Source of the DNA: Clostridium sp. C2-6-12
GTDB taxonomy: Bacteria; Bacillota; Clostridia; Clostridiales; Clostridiaceae
Direction: 5' to 3'
DNA: 64,000 nt
Assembly: GCF_009928485.1 (NCBI RefSeq)
Contig: NZ_JAABNP010000002.1
Location: 62,001 to 126,000 of the forward strand
Below the pieces are notes generated by a model. The model searched no databases. It was not told the origin of the DNA and was given only the letters and a program-made list of their open reading frames with translations. The translations under genes were made by a program, and so were the position numbers. Below are positions 27,233 through 35,666 of this stretch, piece by piece; position 1 is the stretch's first letter, and every line of letters starts with the position of its first letter.

Positions 27233-28036
27233 TTAAATAACCTTCATAATATCAAACTTTTCATGTTCCTTTGATAAAATACTATTCGTTGTATATACCT
27301 TAGTAATTAAATCAGTTGTTAATATATCTCCGTCAAATATGGTATCTTCACAATGAGCTACAACTAAATATATTTCAACCGCACCCATTTCTTTTAGCTT
27401 TTGAGCTGTTAATATAAATGTACCGCCTTTAGAACATAAATCATCTGAAATTATAGCTCTAAATTCCTTCCTTGATACTTCTCCATTAATTTCAAGTTTT
27501 TTAATATAACCTGTTTTAAAATCCCTTTCTTTGTTTGCAGTTAATACTTTCTCATATTTTATTTGCTTTCCATATCTTTTTGCAGCACCTGCATCTGGAT
27601 AAATAATGTATAAGTCATCTTTATTTCCATCAATTTCACTTAACAATTTCTCTGTCAAAACTTTTGTCATATTTATAATTTTCACTCTATCAAGCAATGC
27701 AACACATACATCTGAATGAGGTTCATAAATTAATACTTCTTCAAATGCTAAGGAATTTATTAATCTGCACAAATGCTTTAATGTAAACACAGTCATTCCT
27801 TCTGTTCTATCCATTCTACTATATGGCATATATAAAATTTCTAAACTACACTTTGTATTTAATCCATCTAAATGTCCTTTTAAAAAAATCAAATGTGTAA
27901 TATCCTCATCATTTTCAAATTTAAATTTTATTTTATTCACTTCAATCATCTTAATATTCAAATTTTCACTATTTATTAAGCTCTCACCATTAGGAAATTT
28001 TTTTACCTCTACCTTTTCTTCATTTAAATAAATCAT
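27233..28036 (-). CDS. Short PRPP-synthetase-like (ribose-phosphate diphosphokinase family) enzyme
   Basis: 267 residues, about 50 shorter than housekeeping Prs (~315). Retained features: MPYSRMDRTEG (flexible loop R-x-D-R), His in YEPHSD, PDAGAAKRYGK, TANKERD and the PRPP-binding loop AIISDDLCSKGGTF. Prs makes PRPP from ribose-5-phosphate and ATP. Shortened Prs-like enzymes next to NAMPT-like genes either supply PRPP for nicotinamide salvage or, in phage NARP1 pathways (Adps), pyrophosphorylate ADP-ribose. AGGGGGAG precedes the ATG. It is 21 bp from the NrtR-like gene, so clearly the same transcript. Confidence 0.8.
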   Translation of the reverse strand: MIYLNEEKVEVKKFPNGESLINSENLNIKMIEVNKIKFKFENDEDITHLIFLKGHLDGLNTKCSLEILYMPYSRMDRTEGMTVFTLKHLCRLINSLAFEEVLIYEPHSDVCVALLDRVKIINMTKVLTEKLLSEIDGNKDDLYIIYPDAGAAKRYGKQIKYEKVLTANKERDFKTGYIKKLEINGEVSRKEFRAIISDDLCSKGGTFILTAQKLKEMGAVEIYLVVAHCEDTIFDGDILTTDLITKVYTTNSILSKEHEKFDIMKVI

Positions 28037-28056
28037 TTTCTCCCCCTCTTTCTCAA

Positions 28057-28944
28057 TTAAAAATTATGTTCCCATTTTTCATTAAACTTAAATACTTTTG
28101 CAGGTCTAAATGGCTTTCCTTCTATTGTTTCATCTGTTTCTACAATCATATTTTCCATTTTTCTTCTAAAATTTAATATTTCTCTTCCCATAATTGCTTC
28201 ATATACATTTTGAAGTTCTTTAACTGTGAACAATCTTGGAAGTAAATTCAAAGCTATTGGTGTATATTCAACTTTATTTCGAATTCTATCAATTGCATAG
28301 TCAATTATTTCATAATGATCAAAAGCTAACTCCTCAGTACTATCCTCTAAATACTTATAAGAAATATCTTTTCTTCTTAAAATACTTTTTTCAATTTTTT
28401 CTGTAACCTCATAATTTACTTTTATATCTTCAGCTTCAAATATTAATAAGTATTTTCTTACTATATATTTTTCATCATCTTCTGTTTTAATTAATTTTTT
28501 TTCTATCCAAAACCATTTAGTTTCCTTAACAGAATCATCTTTATTAAAGTTAATTCTATCTTTTGATATTAAAGCTACATTTCCAACACTTATAACTCGT
28601 GTTCTAGGATCTCTACTAACTTCTCCAAAGGTATATAATTGTTCAATATAAACATTATCAATTCCTGTTTCCTCTTTTAATTTTCTTATTGCTCCAGCTT
28701 CCAAACTTTCGCTAGTATTTACAAATCCTCCTGGAATAGCCCATTTTCCTTTAGCTGGATAATCATCTCTCTTAATAAGCAGCACCTGTAATCCCTTTTT
28801 AGGAACCTTACGTGAATTTTCTTCTTTTATATCATCTGTCGTAAATATTATTACATCATTTGTAACACTTGGCCTATCAAAAATCTCAGGATTATATTGC
28901 TTTAAAAATTCTTCTTCATCATTAATAATCTTTTTTTTACACAA
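28057..28944 (-). CDS. NrtR-like Nudix-domain transcriptional regulator of NAD metabolism
   Basis: About 295 residues. A Nudix domain contains GGFVNTSESLEAGAIRKLKE followed by ETGI; the REUxEE core reads RKLKEE, so one catalytic Glu is replaced by Lys. The C-terminal winged helix has LLPRLFTVKELQNVYEAI and ILNFRRKM, as in NrtR regulators, where the degenerate Nudix domain senses ADP-ribose. First gene of the operon and probably its regulator. The TTG at 28944 lies 8 nt after GAGG, so it is preferred over the GTG at 28953 that overlaps it. I could not identify the operator. Confidence 0.8.
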   Translation of the reverse strand: MCKKKIINDEEEFLKQYNPEIFDRPSVTNDVIIFTTDDIKEENSRKVPKKGLQVLLIKRDDYPAKGKWAIPGGFVNTSESLEAGAIRKLKEETGIDNVYIEQLYTFGEVSRDPRTRVISVGNVALISKDRINFNKDDSVKETKWFWIEKKLIKTEDDEKYIVRKYLLIFEAEDIKVNYEVTEKIEKSILRRKDISYKYLEDSTEELAFDHYEIIDYAIDRIRNKVEYTPIALNLLPRLFTVKELQNVYEAIMGREILNFRRKMENMIVETDETIEGKPFRPAKVFKFNEKWEHNF

Positions 28945-28953
28945 AACCTTCAC

Positions 28954-29250
28954 CTCTATCGCAAAAATAATTATATTCCTTTGTATACTCTATATTACTT
29001 CTATATATTGGATTTTGCATTAATAATTTATTATTCTAACGAGTTACTTTCTATCACTTAGATATTATCAAATTGATATTATGTATTTATATTATACTAT
29101 ATGTTTCGATTTGTAAATAGTTCCATATAAAATTTTTTATTTTATATGGAACTATGAAGATTAGATTCATATAATAACAGTCATCATATATATTCATTAG
29201 AATTAGTGACCATGAACATTATCAGACACTGGTTCTTTCGTAACGCAAAA
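28954..29250. other. Regulatory region upstream of the NAD/ADP-ribose operon
   Basis: AT-rich leader without an ORF; the operon promoter must be here. The only clear structure is the perfect hairpin at 29118-29154. Confidence 0.4.
29118..29154. repeat. Perfect 15-bp hairpin
   Basis: TAGTTCCATATAAAA (29118-29132) pairs with TTTTATATGGAACTA (29140-29154) with a 7-nt T-rich loop. About 170 bp upstream of the NrtR-like gene. Candidate operator or remnant of a mobile repeat; without a U-tail it is not a convincing terminator. Confidence 0.55.
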
Positions 29251-29291
29251 TAAAAGTATAGATTTAACTGAGTTATTTCTATACTTTTATC
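29251..29291. terminator. Terminator of the second chemoreceptor gene
   Basis: AAAAGTATAGA pairs with TCTATACTTTT around TTAACTGAGTTAT; T-runs follow on the leftward strand. Confidence 0.75.
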
Positions 29292-29343
29292 CTAATTATA
29301 TCTTATAAAAACTGGATTAATATTTTGTACTTATAAAAAATAT

Positions 29344-31053
29344 TTAAAATTTAAATTTTGATATTTCAGTAATTAACTTATTTGTGCTTTCTTTTGAATT
29401 TTGTACATTAGAAATTACAGCATTTGTTTTTTCTTTTATATCTATTACTTTAGATGCAATTTGTGTGGTTCCTTCTGCTCCATCATTTGACGCTTCTGTA
29501 ACTTGGTCTATTGTTTTTAGTATATCTTGTATAGATGCTAGAAGTTCTTCTGATGTTGCACTAAAGTCAGTTACTAAATTATTTACAAATTGTGCATCAC
29601 TGTTATATTTATTAGATACGTCAATCATAGATTTATAATCATCATTTACATTTGTTGAAATGTATTTTAATAATTTTGATGAATTATCTGATAGATCTTT
29701 TACTGAATCAGTAACCTTTTGAGTAACATTATTAATTTCAGAAACTATATTCTTAGATTCTTCAGCTAACTTCCTTACTTCTTCTGCAACAACTGCAAAG
29801 CCTCTACCTGCATCTCCTGCTCTTGCTGCTTCTATGGCTGCATTTAATGCTAATAAATCTGTTTGAGCTGCTATTTCTATTATAGATTGAGATAATATAC
29901 TAATTCTGGCTACAACCTGTGAATTGTCGATTGCTTTTTCAAGGCTACTTTGTGTTTCCCTAAATATATTTTCAGCAGTTTCTTGGGATTTAAGCGTTTG
30001 TTTTTTTACATCAACAGCACTTTTTTGTATTCCTTCTACTGAAATTAATCCATCTTGGATTTTATCTGAAATTCCAGACACTGCCTTTTCAATTTCATGA
30101 GAAGTTGCTAACATTTCTTCAGAAGATGCAGCTGTCTCTTCCATTCCAGCGGCTATATTTTCAGTATTAGCTGAAACCTCTTCTATACTCTTTGATAATT
30201 CATTAATTTTATTATTTATATCATTATTTATAGTTATTACATTTTCAGTGCTATCATTAACACCCTTAATTATATATCTTAAATTAGATAAAAATTTATT
30301 TAAACTGCTTGCTAACCCTGCGATTTCATCTTTTGATTTAACTTTAATGTCCTTTGTTAAATCTCCTCCTCTTTCAGCAAGATCATCAAGTTCTTTTTTG
30401 ATACTACTTAATGAGTCAACTATTTGTTTTATTAATATAAATGCAACTATGATTGAAACAGATGCTAAAGCTATTATTACAATTATAGATATATATTTAA
30501 CTCTTAGGTACGTTTCATCTCCTTGTTTACTATAATCATTTGAAACTTTTTGATCATACTCAACTAATTTTAATAATGAATCTGATGCTGTATCAAAAAG
30601 TTTTTTTGAATCACTATTCATTATTTTCATTGCTTCTTCACTTTTGAGTTCTCTACTTAGAGTTATTACCTTTTCATGTATTTTTAAATATTCATTCCAA
30701 TCAGCTTTAAAAGTTTCAAACAATTTTTTGTCTTCTGAACTATGAAAACTTTTTTCATATAAAGTCATTTCCTTACTGATTTGATTATTTTTAGCTTCCA
30801 TGTCTTTTTCTTTTTGACTCATTTCATTTTTATCTGTTGAAATTATATGCTCATATTCTAAAATTCTATAATCAGATGTCATTGTATTAATATTTCCAGA
30901 TTGAATTATCCCAGGAATATAGTCTTCTGTTATATCTGTTGAGATTTGGTTTACTTTATTTAAGTTATTGATAGAGTATATTCCCAAAGAAATCATTGCT
31001 AAAATTAAAAATGTCATTAATGTTATTAACTTACCTTTTATAGATTTAAGCAT
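29344..31053 (-). CDS. Methyl-accepting chemotaxis protein
   Basis: 569 residues. Start at the ATG at 31053, 7 nt after GGAGG, rather than the ATG two codons upstream. Architecture matches 4943-6658: membrane helix ~7-27, 4HB-type sensor with DYIPGI and many charged helices, second helix ~188-210, HAMP, coiled-coil signalling domain with [19 protein letters not shown] at ~408. No ligand-binding signature beyond the four-helix bundle. Single gene with its own terminator. Confidence 0.92.
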   Translation of the reverse strand: MLKSIKGKLITLMTFLILAMISLGIYSINNLNKVNQISTDITEDYIPGIIQSGNINTMTSDYRILEYEHIISTDKNEMSQKEKDMEAKNNQISKEMTLYEKSFHSSEDKKLFETFKADWNEYLKIHEKVITLSRELKSEEAMKIMNSDSKKLFDTASDSLLKLVEYDQKVSNDYSKQGDETYLRVKYISIIVIIALASVSIIVAFILIKQIVDSLSSIKKELDDLAERGGDLTKDIKVKSKDEIAGLASSLNKFLSNLRYIIKGVNDSTENVITINNDINNKINELSKSIEEVSANTENIAAGMEETAASSEEMLATSHEIEKAVSGISDKIQDGLISVEGIQKSAVDVKKQTLKSQETAENIFRETQSSLEKAIDNSQVVARISILSQSIIEIAAQTDLLALNAAIEAARAGDAGRGFAVVAEEVRKLAEESKNIVSEINNVTQKVTDSVKDLSDNSSKLLKYISTNVNDDYKSMIDVSNKYNSDAQFVNNLVTDFSATSEELLASIQDILKTIDQVTEASNDGAEGTTQIASKVIDIKEKTNAVISNVQNSKESTNKLITEISKFKF

Positions 31054-31410
31054 TTTCATCCCTCCAATTTTTACTTAAATTAATTCTTTACCAAATTATT
31101 TTAATATTATTTCTAAAGAGCTAAATAAATTATAGTAAGTATTATAGGCAAAAATTATATTATACTAACATTTTTCGCCCTCTATCCCCTCATATTTTCG
31201 TTTATCTTTTGGTAGCTTATTTACATACTTTTCATTTTTATTTTTTCTAAAAATATGTAATATAATTACATTCCTCTAAAACAAACCTCCCATTCCTCTC
31301 ATATTAATACTTCCTTAAACTCCTCAAAAATACATATTGATATAATATTCTATAAAATTATGTAAAAACCTTCATAACTTTGATATTCTTAGAAAAAATA
31401 GTCAAAAAAA
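31054..31410. other. Intergenic region upstream of the chemoreceptor
   Basis: About 350 bp, very AT-rich, without an ORF or a clear promoter; holds the 5' region of the chemoreceptor gene. Confidence 0.35.
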
Positions 31411-31415
31411 TGCAG

Positions 31416-31440
31416 TTAACTTAATAACTGCAATTTTTAT
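31416..31440. terminator. Small hairpin downstream of the PNPOx-like gene
   Basis: TGCAGTTA and TAACTGCA flank a short loop; on the leftward strand it is followed by TTTTTTTG, a plausible terminator for 31471-31890. Confidence 0.7.
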
Positions 31441-31470
31441 AATAATTGAAATGTCCTTTTGTATAAATAT

Positions 31471-31890
31471 TTATAATCTTCCCTTAACTTCCTTCCAGTC
31501 AACCAAAAGGTTATAGCGTTCTGTTTTAAAACGTAATACACAATAATTAGGATCTTGAGGATCACTAAAATGATTAGAAAGACCACCATACCACATTTCT
31601 TTTTTCACATCTGGATCAGTAATTATATCAATTGTACCTACGAGTGTTATATTATACTCATCGGAATTAAAACAAACTCCTGCCCTATTACACTTTCTGA
31701 TTCTATTAGCTTTATCACTGCCAATTCCAGTACAGAACGTTAACCAATTAATTCCATCTGCTTTGGAAGCTGTGATGGTTGAAACTGTCGGATAACCCTC
31801 TAAATCAATAAGCGACAATTCGCAATAACTTCTTTCCCCAGTATTTTGTTCAACAATTTTCCCAGCTTTTGAAATAATTTTTTCATTCAT
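31471..31890 (-). CDS. Pyridoxamine 5'-phosphate oxidase-family flavin-binding protein
   Basis: 139 residues, AGGAGGGG before the ATG. The split-barrel pattern is visible in CELSLIDLEGYPTVSTI, INWLTFCTGIGSDKANRIR and VCFNSDEYNITLVGTIDII, with YNLLVDWKEVKG at the end. This resembles general-stress-protein-26-like PNPOx proteins that bind FMN or F420. The reaction is unknown. It is followed upstream by a VOC-family gene 29 bp away, probably co-transcribed. Confidence 0.82.
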   Translation of the reverse strand: MNEKIISKAGKIVEQNTGERSYCELSLIDLEGYPTVSTITASKADGINWLTFCTGIGSDKANRIRKCNRAGVCFNSDEYNITLVGTIDIITDPDVKKEMWYGGLSNHFSDPQDPNYCVLRFKTERYNLLVDWKEVKGRL

Positions 31891-31919
31891 TTTTACCCCT
31901 CCTATTTATAATGTGTATA

Positions 31920-32306
31920 TTAAACAAAAAGGCACCACCAGACACCGTATTTATCAATTAGCTCCACACCGCATGGGCTAAAAAACAATTCGCCAAACGG
32001 CGTAATTATTTCACTGCTTTCTGCAAGGATTTCATATGCTTTTCTTACCTTCTCCTCCTGCCCTTCACCAAACTGAAGACAAAACTGCATGGTATTGCCA
32101 GTAATTCTCCTATTTCCACCTGACTGATTAGTATCATTAGCTTCACCTACTGCGATTGCCTGACCGCAAACATCAAGCTCCCTATGAATGACTGTGCCAT
32201 TTTCGTCTACATCCTGAAATCCAATCTTGGCATCAAAAGCTTTTTTATAAAACTTAAAAGCTTCATCACTTCCCTTAGTATAAATTTGAATTATTGATCT
32301 GAACAT
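31920..32306 (-). CDS. VOC-superfamily protein, PhnB/glyoxalase-like
   Basis: 128 residues, AAAAGGGAGGATTTTGT before the ATG. Begins with IQIYTKGSDEAFKFYKKAFD, the beta-alpha-beta module of PhnB-type VOC proteins, and continues with REHLDV-like and GNTMQFCLQFGE segments ending VWWCLFV. Metal ligands are not well conserved, so it may be non-enzymatic. Confidence 0.82.
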   Translation of the reverse strand: MFRSIIQIYTKGSDEAFKFYKKAFDAKIGFQDVDENGTVIHRELDVCGQAIAVGEANDTNQSGGNRRITGNTMQFCLQFGEGQEEKVRKAYEILAESSEIITPFGELFFSPCGVELIDKYGVWWCLFV

Positions 32307-32605
32307 ACAAAATCCTCCCTTTTATAATTATTGCAAGAAATACTGCAAATCATTGATTTGATATAATATAATTTTTTCTTTATAACTTCTATTAATTACG
32401 TTTATTTTTCCTCACAATTATGTAAATGGTACTTAACTTACCCAGTTAATGTATATTTTATCGAATGTAAGTTCGCTTGTCAAACAATATTTTCCAAACA
32501 GATTCTTTCATTCTCACAAGTTTTTTAATTTTACCATTATTCATAAGCGATAACTGTCTAAGTCCTCAATAGGAACCAATACAAATGTTCTTTTAAAATA
32601 TTAAT
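32307..32605. other. Intergenic region with decayed sequence
   Basis: About 300 bp without an ORF. The part next to 32606 is probably remnant DNA from the decayed acetyltransferase neighbourhood. The 5' control region of the VOC gene lies at its left end. Confidence 0.3.
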
Positions 32606-32740
32606 CTATTTTTGACTAAAGCAAGATTCTTTCTTTAAGATAGAATACATTATCATATCATGGCAACCATCATTTAAATAACTACGTTCTCTTAAAATAC
32701 CCTCTTTAACAAAGCCTACCTTTTCAAGGACTCTACTTGA
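32606..32740 (-). pseudogene. C-terminal fragment of a RimJ/RimL-like GNAT acetyltransferase
   Basis: Reading leftward from 32740, the frame gives SSRVLEKVGFVKEGILRERS, then YLNDGCHDMIMYSIL and a stop at 32606-32608. SxRVLEKxGFxxEGxLRE is the acetyl-CoA-side C-terminal motif of ribosomal-protein acetyltransferase-type GNATs. Everything upstream is missing and replaced by the terminator of the next gene, so this is a 45-codon gene remnant. Confidence 0.75.
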
Positions 32741-32743
32741 TTA

Positions 32744-32784
32744 AAAAAATCGCAAATTCATATAATCATGAATAATGCGATTTT
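32744..32784. terminator. Terminator downstream of the small lipoprotein gene
   Basis: AAAAATCGCA and TGCGATTTTT with inner ATTCAT/ATGAAT pairing; it is 11 bp past the stop of 32796-33290 and carries T-runs on both sides. Confidence 0.8.
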
Positions 32785-32795
32785 TAGTATATTAT

Positions 32796-33290
32796 CTATT
32801 TTAATGCACTTTTTATCTCAACATTTTTGTTTTGAGCAATTGAAAGTTTTACTTTTCCATTAGCATCATTTCCAACCAGTTTAAATCTATACTCTCCTTT
32901 TGTTAACTTTATTGTTTTATTGCCTTTATCTGTTCCTTCTAATATATTTTCTATTTCTCCTTTTGGATTAACCAAAACAGCCTTAAAATCACCGCTGTTA
33001 ACATCTGAATCATAATCTAATGTAATTTCCTCATCATCTACTGATTTTAAAATCCAAATTGTATCAACTCCAAAAAAGCCACCATATTGGAATTCTATAC
33101 TATTATTAGAATTATTACTAATATTATATGTTGTATGTGTGTGACTCTCAGATTGTTGTGCAATCTTTTCATTATCGTTATATGTGCTTCCATATGTATT
33201 TTTCTTATTATCGCTTACTCTGCAACCACTAATAGTGCTAAATAAAAATACTATACATATAGCTAATGCAAGTTTATTCTTTATATTCAA
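32796..33290 (-). CDS. Secreted lipoprotein of unknown function
   Basis: 164 residues. Signal peptide with hydrophobic core and lipobox STISGC (Cys ~23), followed by a polar linker. A beta-rich C-terminal domain (EFQYGGFFGVDTIWIL, DEEITLDYDSDVNSGDFK, EYRFKLVGNDANGKVKLSI) resembles small immunoglobulin-like or galectin-like extracellular folds; no named family recognised. TTG start with GGGGAG 6 nt upstream. Eighteen bp downstream of the flavoprotein gene. Confidence 0.72.
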   Translation of the reverse strand: MNIKNKLALAICIVFLFSTISGCRVSDNKKNTYGSTYNDNEKIAQQSESHTHTTYNISNNSNNSIEFQYGGFFGVDTIWILKSVDDEEITLDYDSDVNSGDFKAVLVNPKGEIENILEGTDKGNKTIKLTKGEYRFKLVGNDANGKVKLSIAQNKNVEIKSALK

Positions 33291-33307
33291 CTTTAACTCC
33301 CCTTAAT

Positions 33308-33871
33308 TTATCCAACCAAATTTTCCCCATCTTTAAATGCTCTCAAAAACAACTCCTCTAGCATTTCTAAATCAGTATTATTACTAGTTCCACAGTAATG
33401 AATAGTATCTTCTAAACTCCAACCATATTTCTCCAAAATATTATTAGCAAATTTAATACCTGCTTCTCCTACCTTAGGATCTGGGCTTCCTTGAACAAAT
33501 ATAGTTATTAACTTTTTATCTGGATGTCTAGGTGTAATAGTTTGTCCACTCATCTCAATCATTGGAAAAGTACGATCTATCCAAACTCTTGCTTGACCTG
33601 TAATTTGATAATAATAGATTGGTGAACCAAATACAATTGCATCAGCTTCATTAATAGCTTCATACATTGGCTGCAAATAATCTTTAACAGCACATCCGTC
33701 ATGAGTACGGCAATAATAACAGCCTTGACATCCACGAATTCCAGAATCATTTAAATCAAATTCAATAATCTCAGCACCTTTAGATTCAGCTCCTTTTGCA
33801 ACTTGTACTAATAATTTAGAAGTATATCCATTCTTTCTTGGACTACCATTGAAAATAACAACTTTTGACAT
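33308..33871 (-). CDS. NADPH-dependent FMN reductase-like flavoprotein
   Basis: 187 residues, AAAAGGAGAGAG before the ATG. The flavodoxin-like fold begins VVIFNGSPRKNGYTSKLL (FMN phosphate loop). It then has GCQGCYYCRTHDGCAVKD, a Cys-rich segment typical of iron-sulfur flavoprotein-type reductases, and VFGSPIYYYQITGQAR for flavin contact. Likely reduces quinones, azo- or nitro-compounds using NAD(P)H. The cysteines suggest a 4Fe-4S site, though spacing should be checked. Confidence 0.87.
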   Translation of the reverse strand: MSKVVIFNGSPRKNGYTSKLLVQVAKGAESKGAEIIEFDLNDSGIRGCQGCYYCRTHDGCAVKDYLQPMYEAINEADAIVFGSPIYYYQITGQARVWIDRTFPMIEMSGQTITPRHPDKKLITIFVQGSPDPKVGEAGIKFANNILEKYGWSLEDTIHYCGTSNNTDLEMLEELFLRAFKDGENLVG

Positions 33872-33890
33872 TTATCTCTCTCCTTTTATG

Positions 33891-34598
33891 TTAACTAAAA
33901 ACATTATATCTTTCTGCTTTATTTGTATCTTTATTTAATATAACAATCTGCATCCCTGATGTTCCTTTATTTCCATCCAATTCCTTAGGATAAATTAAAA
34001 AACATATATTACTATCATCAATTTGGACACAATTAGATCCAGCAATCATATAATCATCATCAAATTTTTCAAGTTCACAATATTTTGATGCATTATCATT
34101 AGGTGTAAACTTTTTATTATCTGTTTTTTCTAAGGTATCTTTTTCTATATCATATAAGTATATATTTTTATCATCTCCGTAATTATTATACATTAAGATC
34201 TTACTCTCATCTTTATTTACATTAAAGATAGTAACAGTATCACCTTGAACATAATTCATATTAATAGATTTTAAGTCTATTGCTCTATAAATTTGTTTAT
34301 TTCCTATATTATAAACAATTAAACCATTAGGTCCATAAAAAATCACTTCATTTTTCGAAGCATATATAATTTCAGTAAAACAGGCGATTTGTGATTCTTT
34401 AATTGCTTTTATAACATCATTCATATCTTTATTACTTACTTCTTTAGCTGTTTTAATTTCCTTAGTATTTTTAGTGCCACATCCTGTAAAGCAATTCCCT
34501 AATATTACAATCATAATAATAATAATAATAATGAGAACTAAATTAGAAATTCTACTATTATAAATATTTTTCAAGTTAAATAATTTATTTAATGCCAT
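33891..34598 (-). CDS. Membrane-anchored or lipoprotein of unknown function
   Basis: 235 residues, AAAGGAAG before the ATG. An N-terminal hydrophobic helix contains an isoleucine run from a trinucleotide repeat and ends in CFTGCG, a possible lipobox. The remainder has repeated short strands with FYGPNGLIVYNIGNKQIYRA, MYNNYGDDKNIYLYDIEK and FLIYPKEL, reminiscent of a small beta-propeller or WD-like fold. No family recognised. It is upstream of the FMN reductase gene by 19 bp. Confidence 0.7.
   Translation of the reverse strand: MALNKLFNLKNIYNSRISNLVLIIIIIIMIVILGNCFTGCGTKNTKEIKTAKEVSNKDMNDVIKAIKESQIACFTEIIYASKNEVIFYGPNGLIVYNIGNKQIYRAIDLKSINMNYVQGDTVTIFNVNKDESKILMYNNYGDDKNIYLYDIEKDTLEKTDNKKFTPNDNASKYCELEKFDDDYMIAGSNCVQIDDSNICFLIYPKELDGNKGTSGMQIVILNKDTNKAERYNVFS
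34511..34532. repeat. Trinucleotide (ATT/AAT) microsatellite in coding sequence
   Basis: About seven AAT units on the plus strand, encoding the isoleucine run in the membrane helix of 33891-34598. Length change would alter helix length without shifting frame. Confidence 0.7.
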
Positions 34599-34830
34599 AT
34601 TTCTCTTCCTTTATTTCATCCTTTACGAAATTAATGCAACAATGAAACTATTCCGATTATTAATATTATATTGGCCAAGCCACATAAAACTCGTCTCATA
34701 TCCATAATTTTTTATTCCTCACTTTACTCTTATTTATTTTTCCAATATGATGTAATATATTCTCTACCATTATAATTAATTGAGTTTATCAAAATAATAT
34801 ATACTAGCATTTTCTTACACTCGTTCTTAT

Positions 34831-35241
34831 CTATCCAATTATTTCAAGGAAAGATGTAATTTTACCTTCAGAATGGCATTCATCCAACATGCCAAATTCT
34901 GGATCGTAAAATTTGCCTTTATAGTATAATATCCAGTGAGTATATGTTGGCATATGTACTGTGAGAATACTTATTTCTGAGAAATGAGGATTCCTTTTTG
35001 ATAATCTAATGTTTTTTTCTGAGTGCTTAATATTATAATAATCTAACGCATCTATTATTTGTCCTATTGTTGTAGGACCTCTTGACCCCATTACTTTTGC
35101 TACCTCATCAATACCTATACCTGCCAGCATTGCAACACATGCTTGACCACACATTACATTAGTAGGCTCTGAAACATAAGATATCTTGTCAATTTTGCGA
35201 TAGATTTTTGTAGGTTTTTGTAGGTTTTTCATTGCTCGCAA
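34831..35241 (-). CDS. C39-like papain-fold cysteine protease domain protein
   Basis: 136 residues. Catalytic Cys in NVMCGQACVAMLAG (preceded by the usual Gln-like position), His in MPTYTHWILYYKGKFYDPE, followed by Asp. This is the C39/BtrH-like papain fold used for peptidase or transfer reactions. No export signal, so cytosolic. It starts at a TTG (35241) with AAGGAG 6 nt upstream, inside the DUF1905 gene. An ATG at 35232 is the alternative but poorly spaced. The overlap with DUF1905 suggests the two proteins work together. Confidence 0.75.
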   Translation of the reverse strand: MRAMKNLQKPTKIYRKIDKISYVSEPTNVMCGQACVAMLAGIGIDEVAKVMGSRGPTTIGQIIDALDYYNIKHSEKNIRLSKRNPHFSEISILTVHMPTYTHWILYYKGKFYDPEFGMLDECHSEGKITSFLEIIG

Positions 35242-35533
35242 CTTCTACTCCTTCCTTCACTTTATTATCTAAAATATTTATTGAAACATTTAATAAAGTA
35301 CCTTTTTGAATTTTTAAATGTTTTTTCATTACACTATTAAGAAAAAATGAATAATTTCCCTTTCCTCTTGGCACAAGATTCAACTTAAATTCAACTCCAT
35401 TTATTACTGTTTTAACTGCAATAACACCTTTAACTCCAAATACTTCCCATACATTAAATGGTAAATCAATTAATGTTCTACCTTTTAAAAACTTTTCATC
35501 ATCTACTAGAAAATCAAATCTCTGTCCGGACAT
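35189..35533 (-). CDS. DUF1905 domain protein
   Basis: 114 residues, AAAAAGGAG before the ATG. Strands such as FDFLVDDEKFLKGRTLIDLP, VFGVKGVIAVKTVINGVEF, NLVPRGKGNYSFFLN and KGTLLNVSINI match the small beta-barrel DUF1905. Function unknown; family members occur with peptidase-like and stress genes. Its last 17 codons overlap the start of the protease gene in another frame. Confidence 0.78.
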   Translation of the reverse strand: MSGQRFDFLVDDEKFLKGRTLIDLPFNVWEVFGVKGVIAVKTVINGVEFKLNLVPRGKGNYSFFLNSVMKKHLKIQKGTLLNVSINILDNKVKEGVEVASNEKPTKTYKNLSQN

Positions 35534-35666
35534 TGCTTAATGCTCCTTTTTATGTATATTAATTTAGTATTATGCATTAATTATAACATATTTTGTAAAT
35601 ATAATACTTTCACTTTTCTATAATTTTATATTGATAGCCTCCTCATTTATATCTTACAAATAAAAT

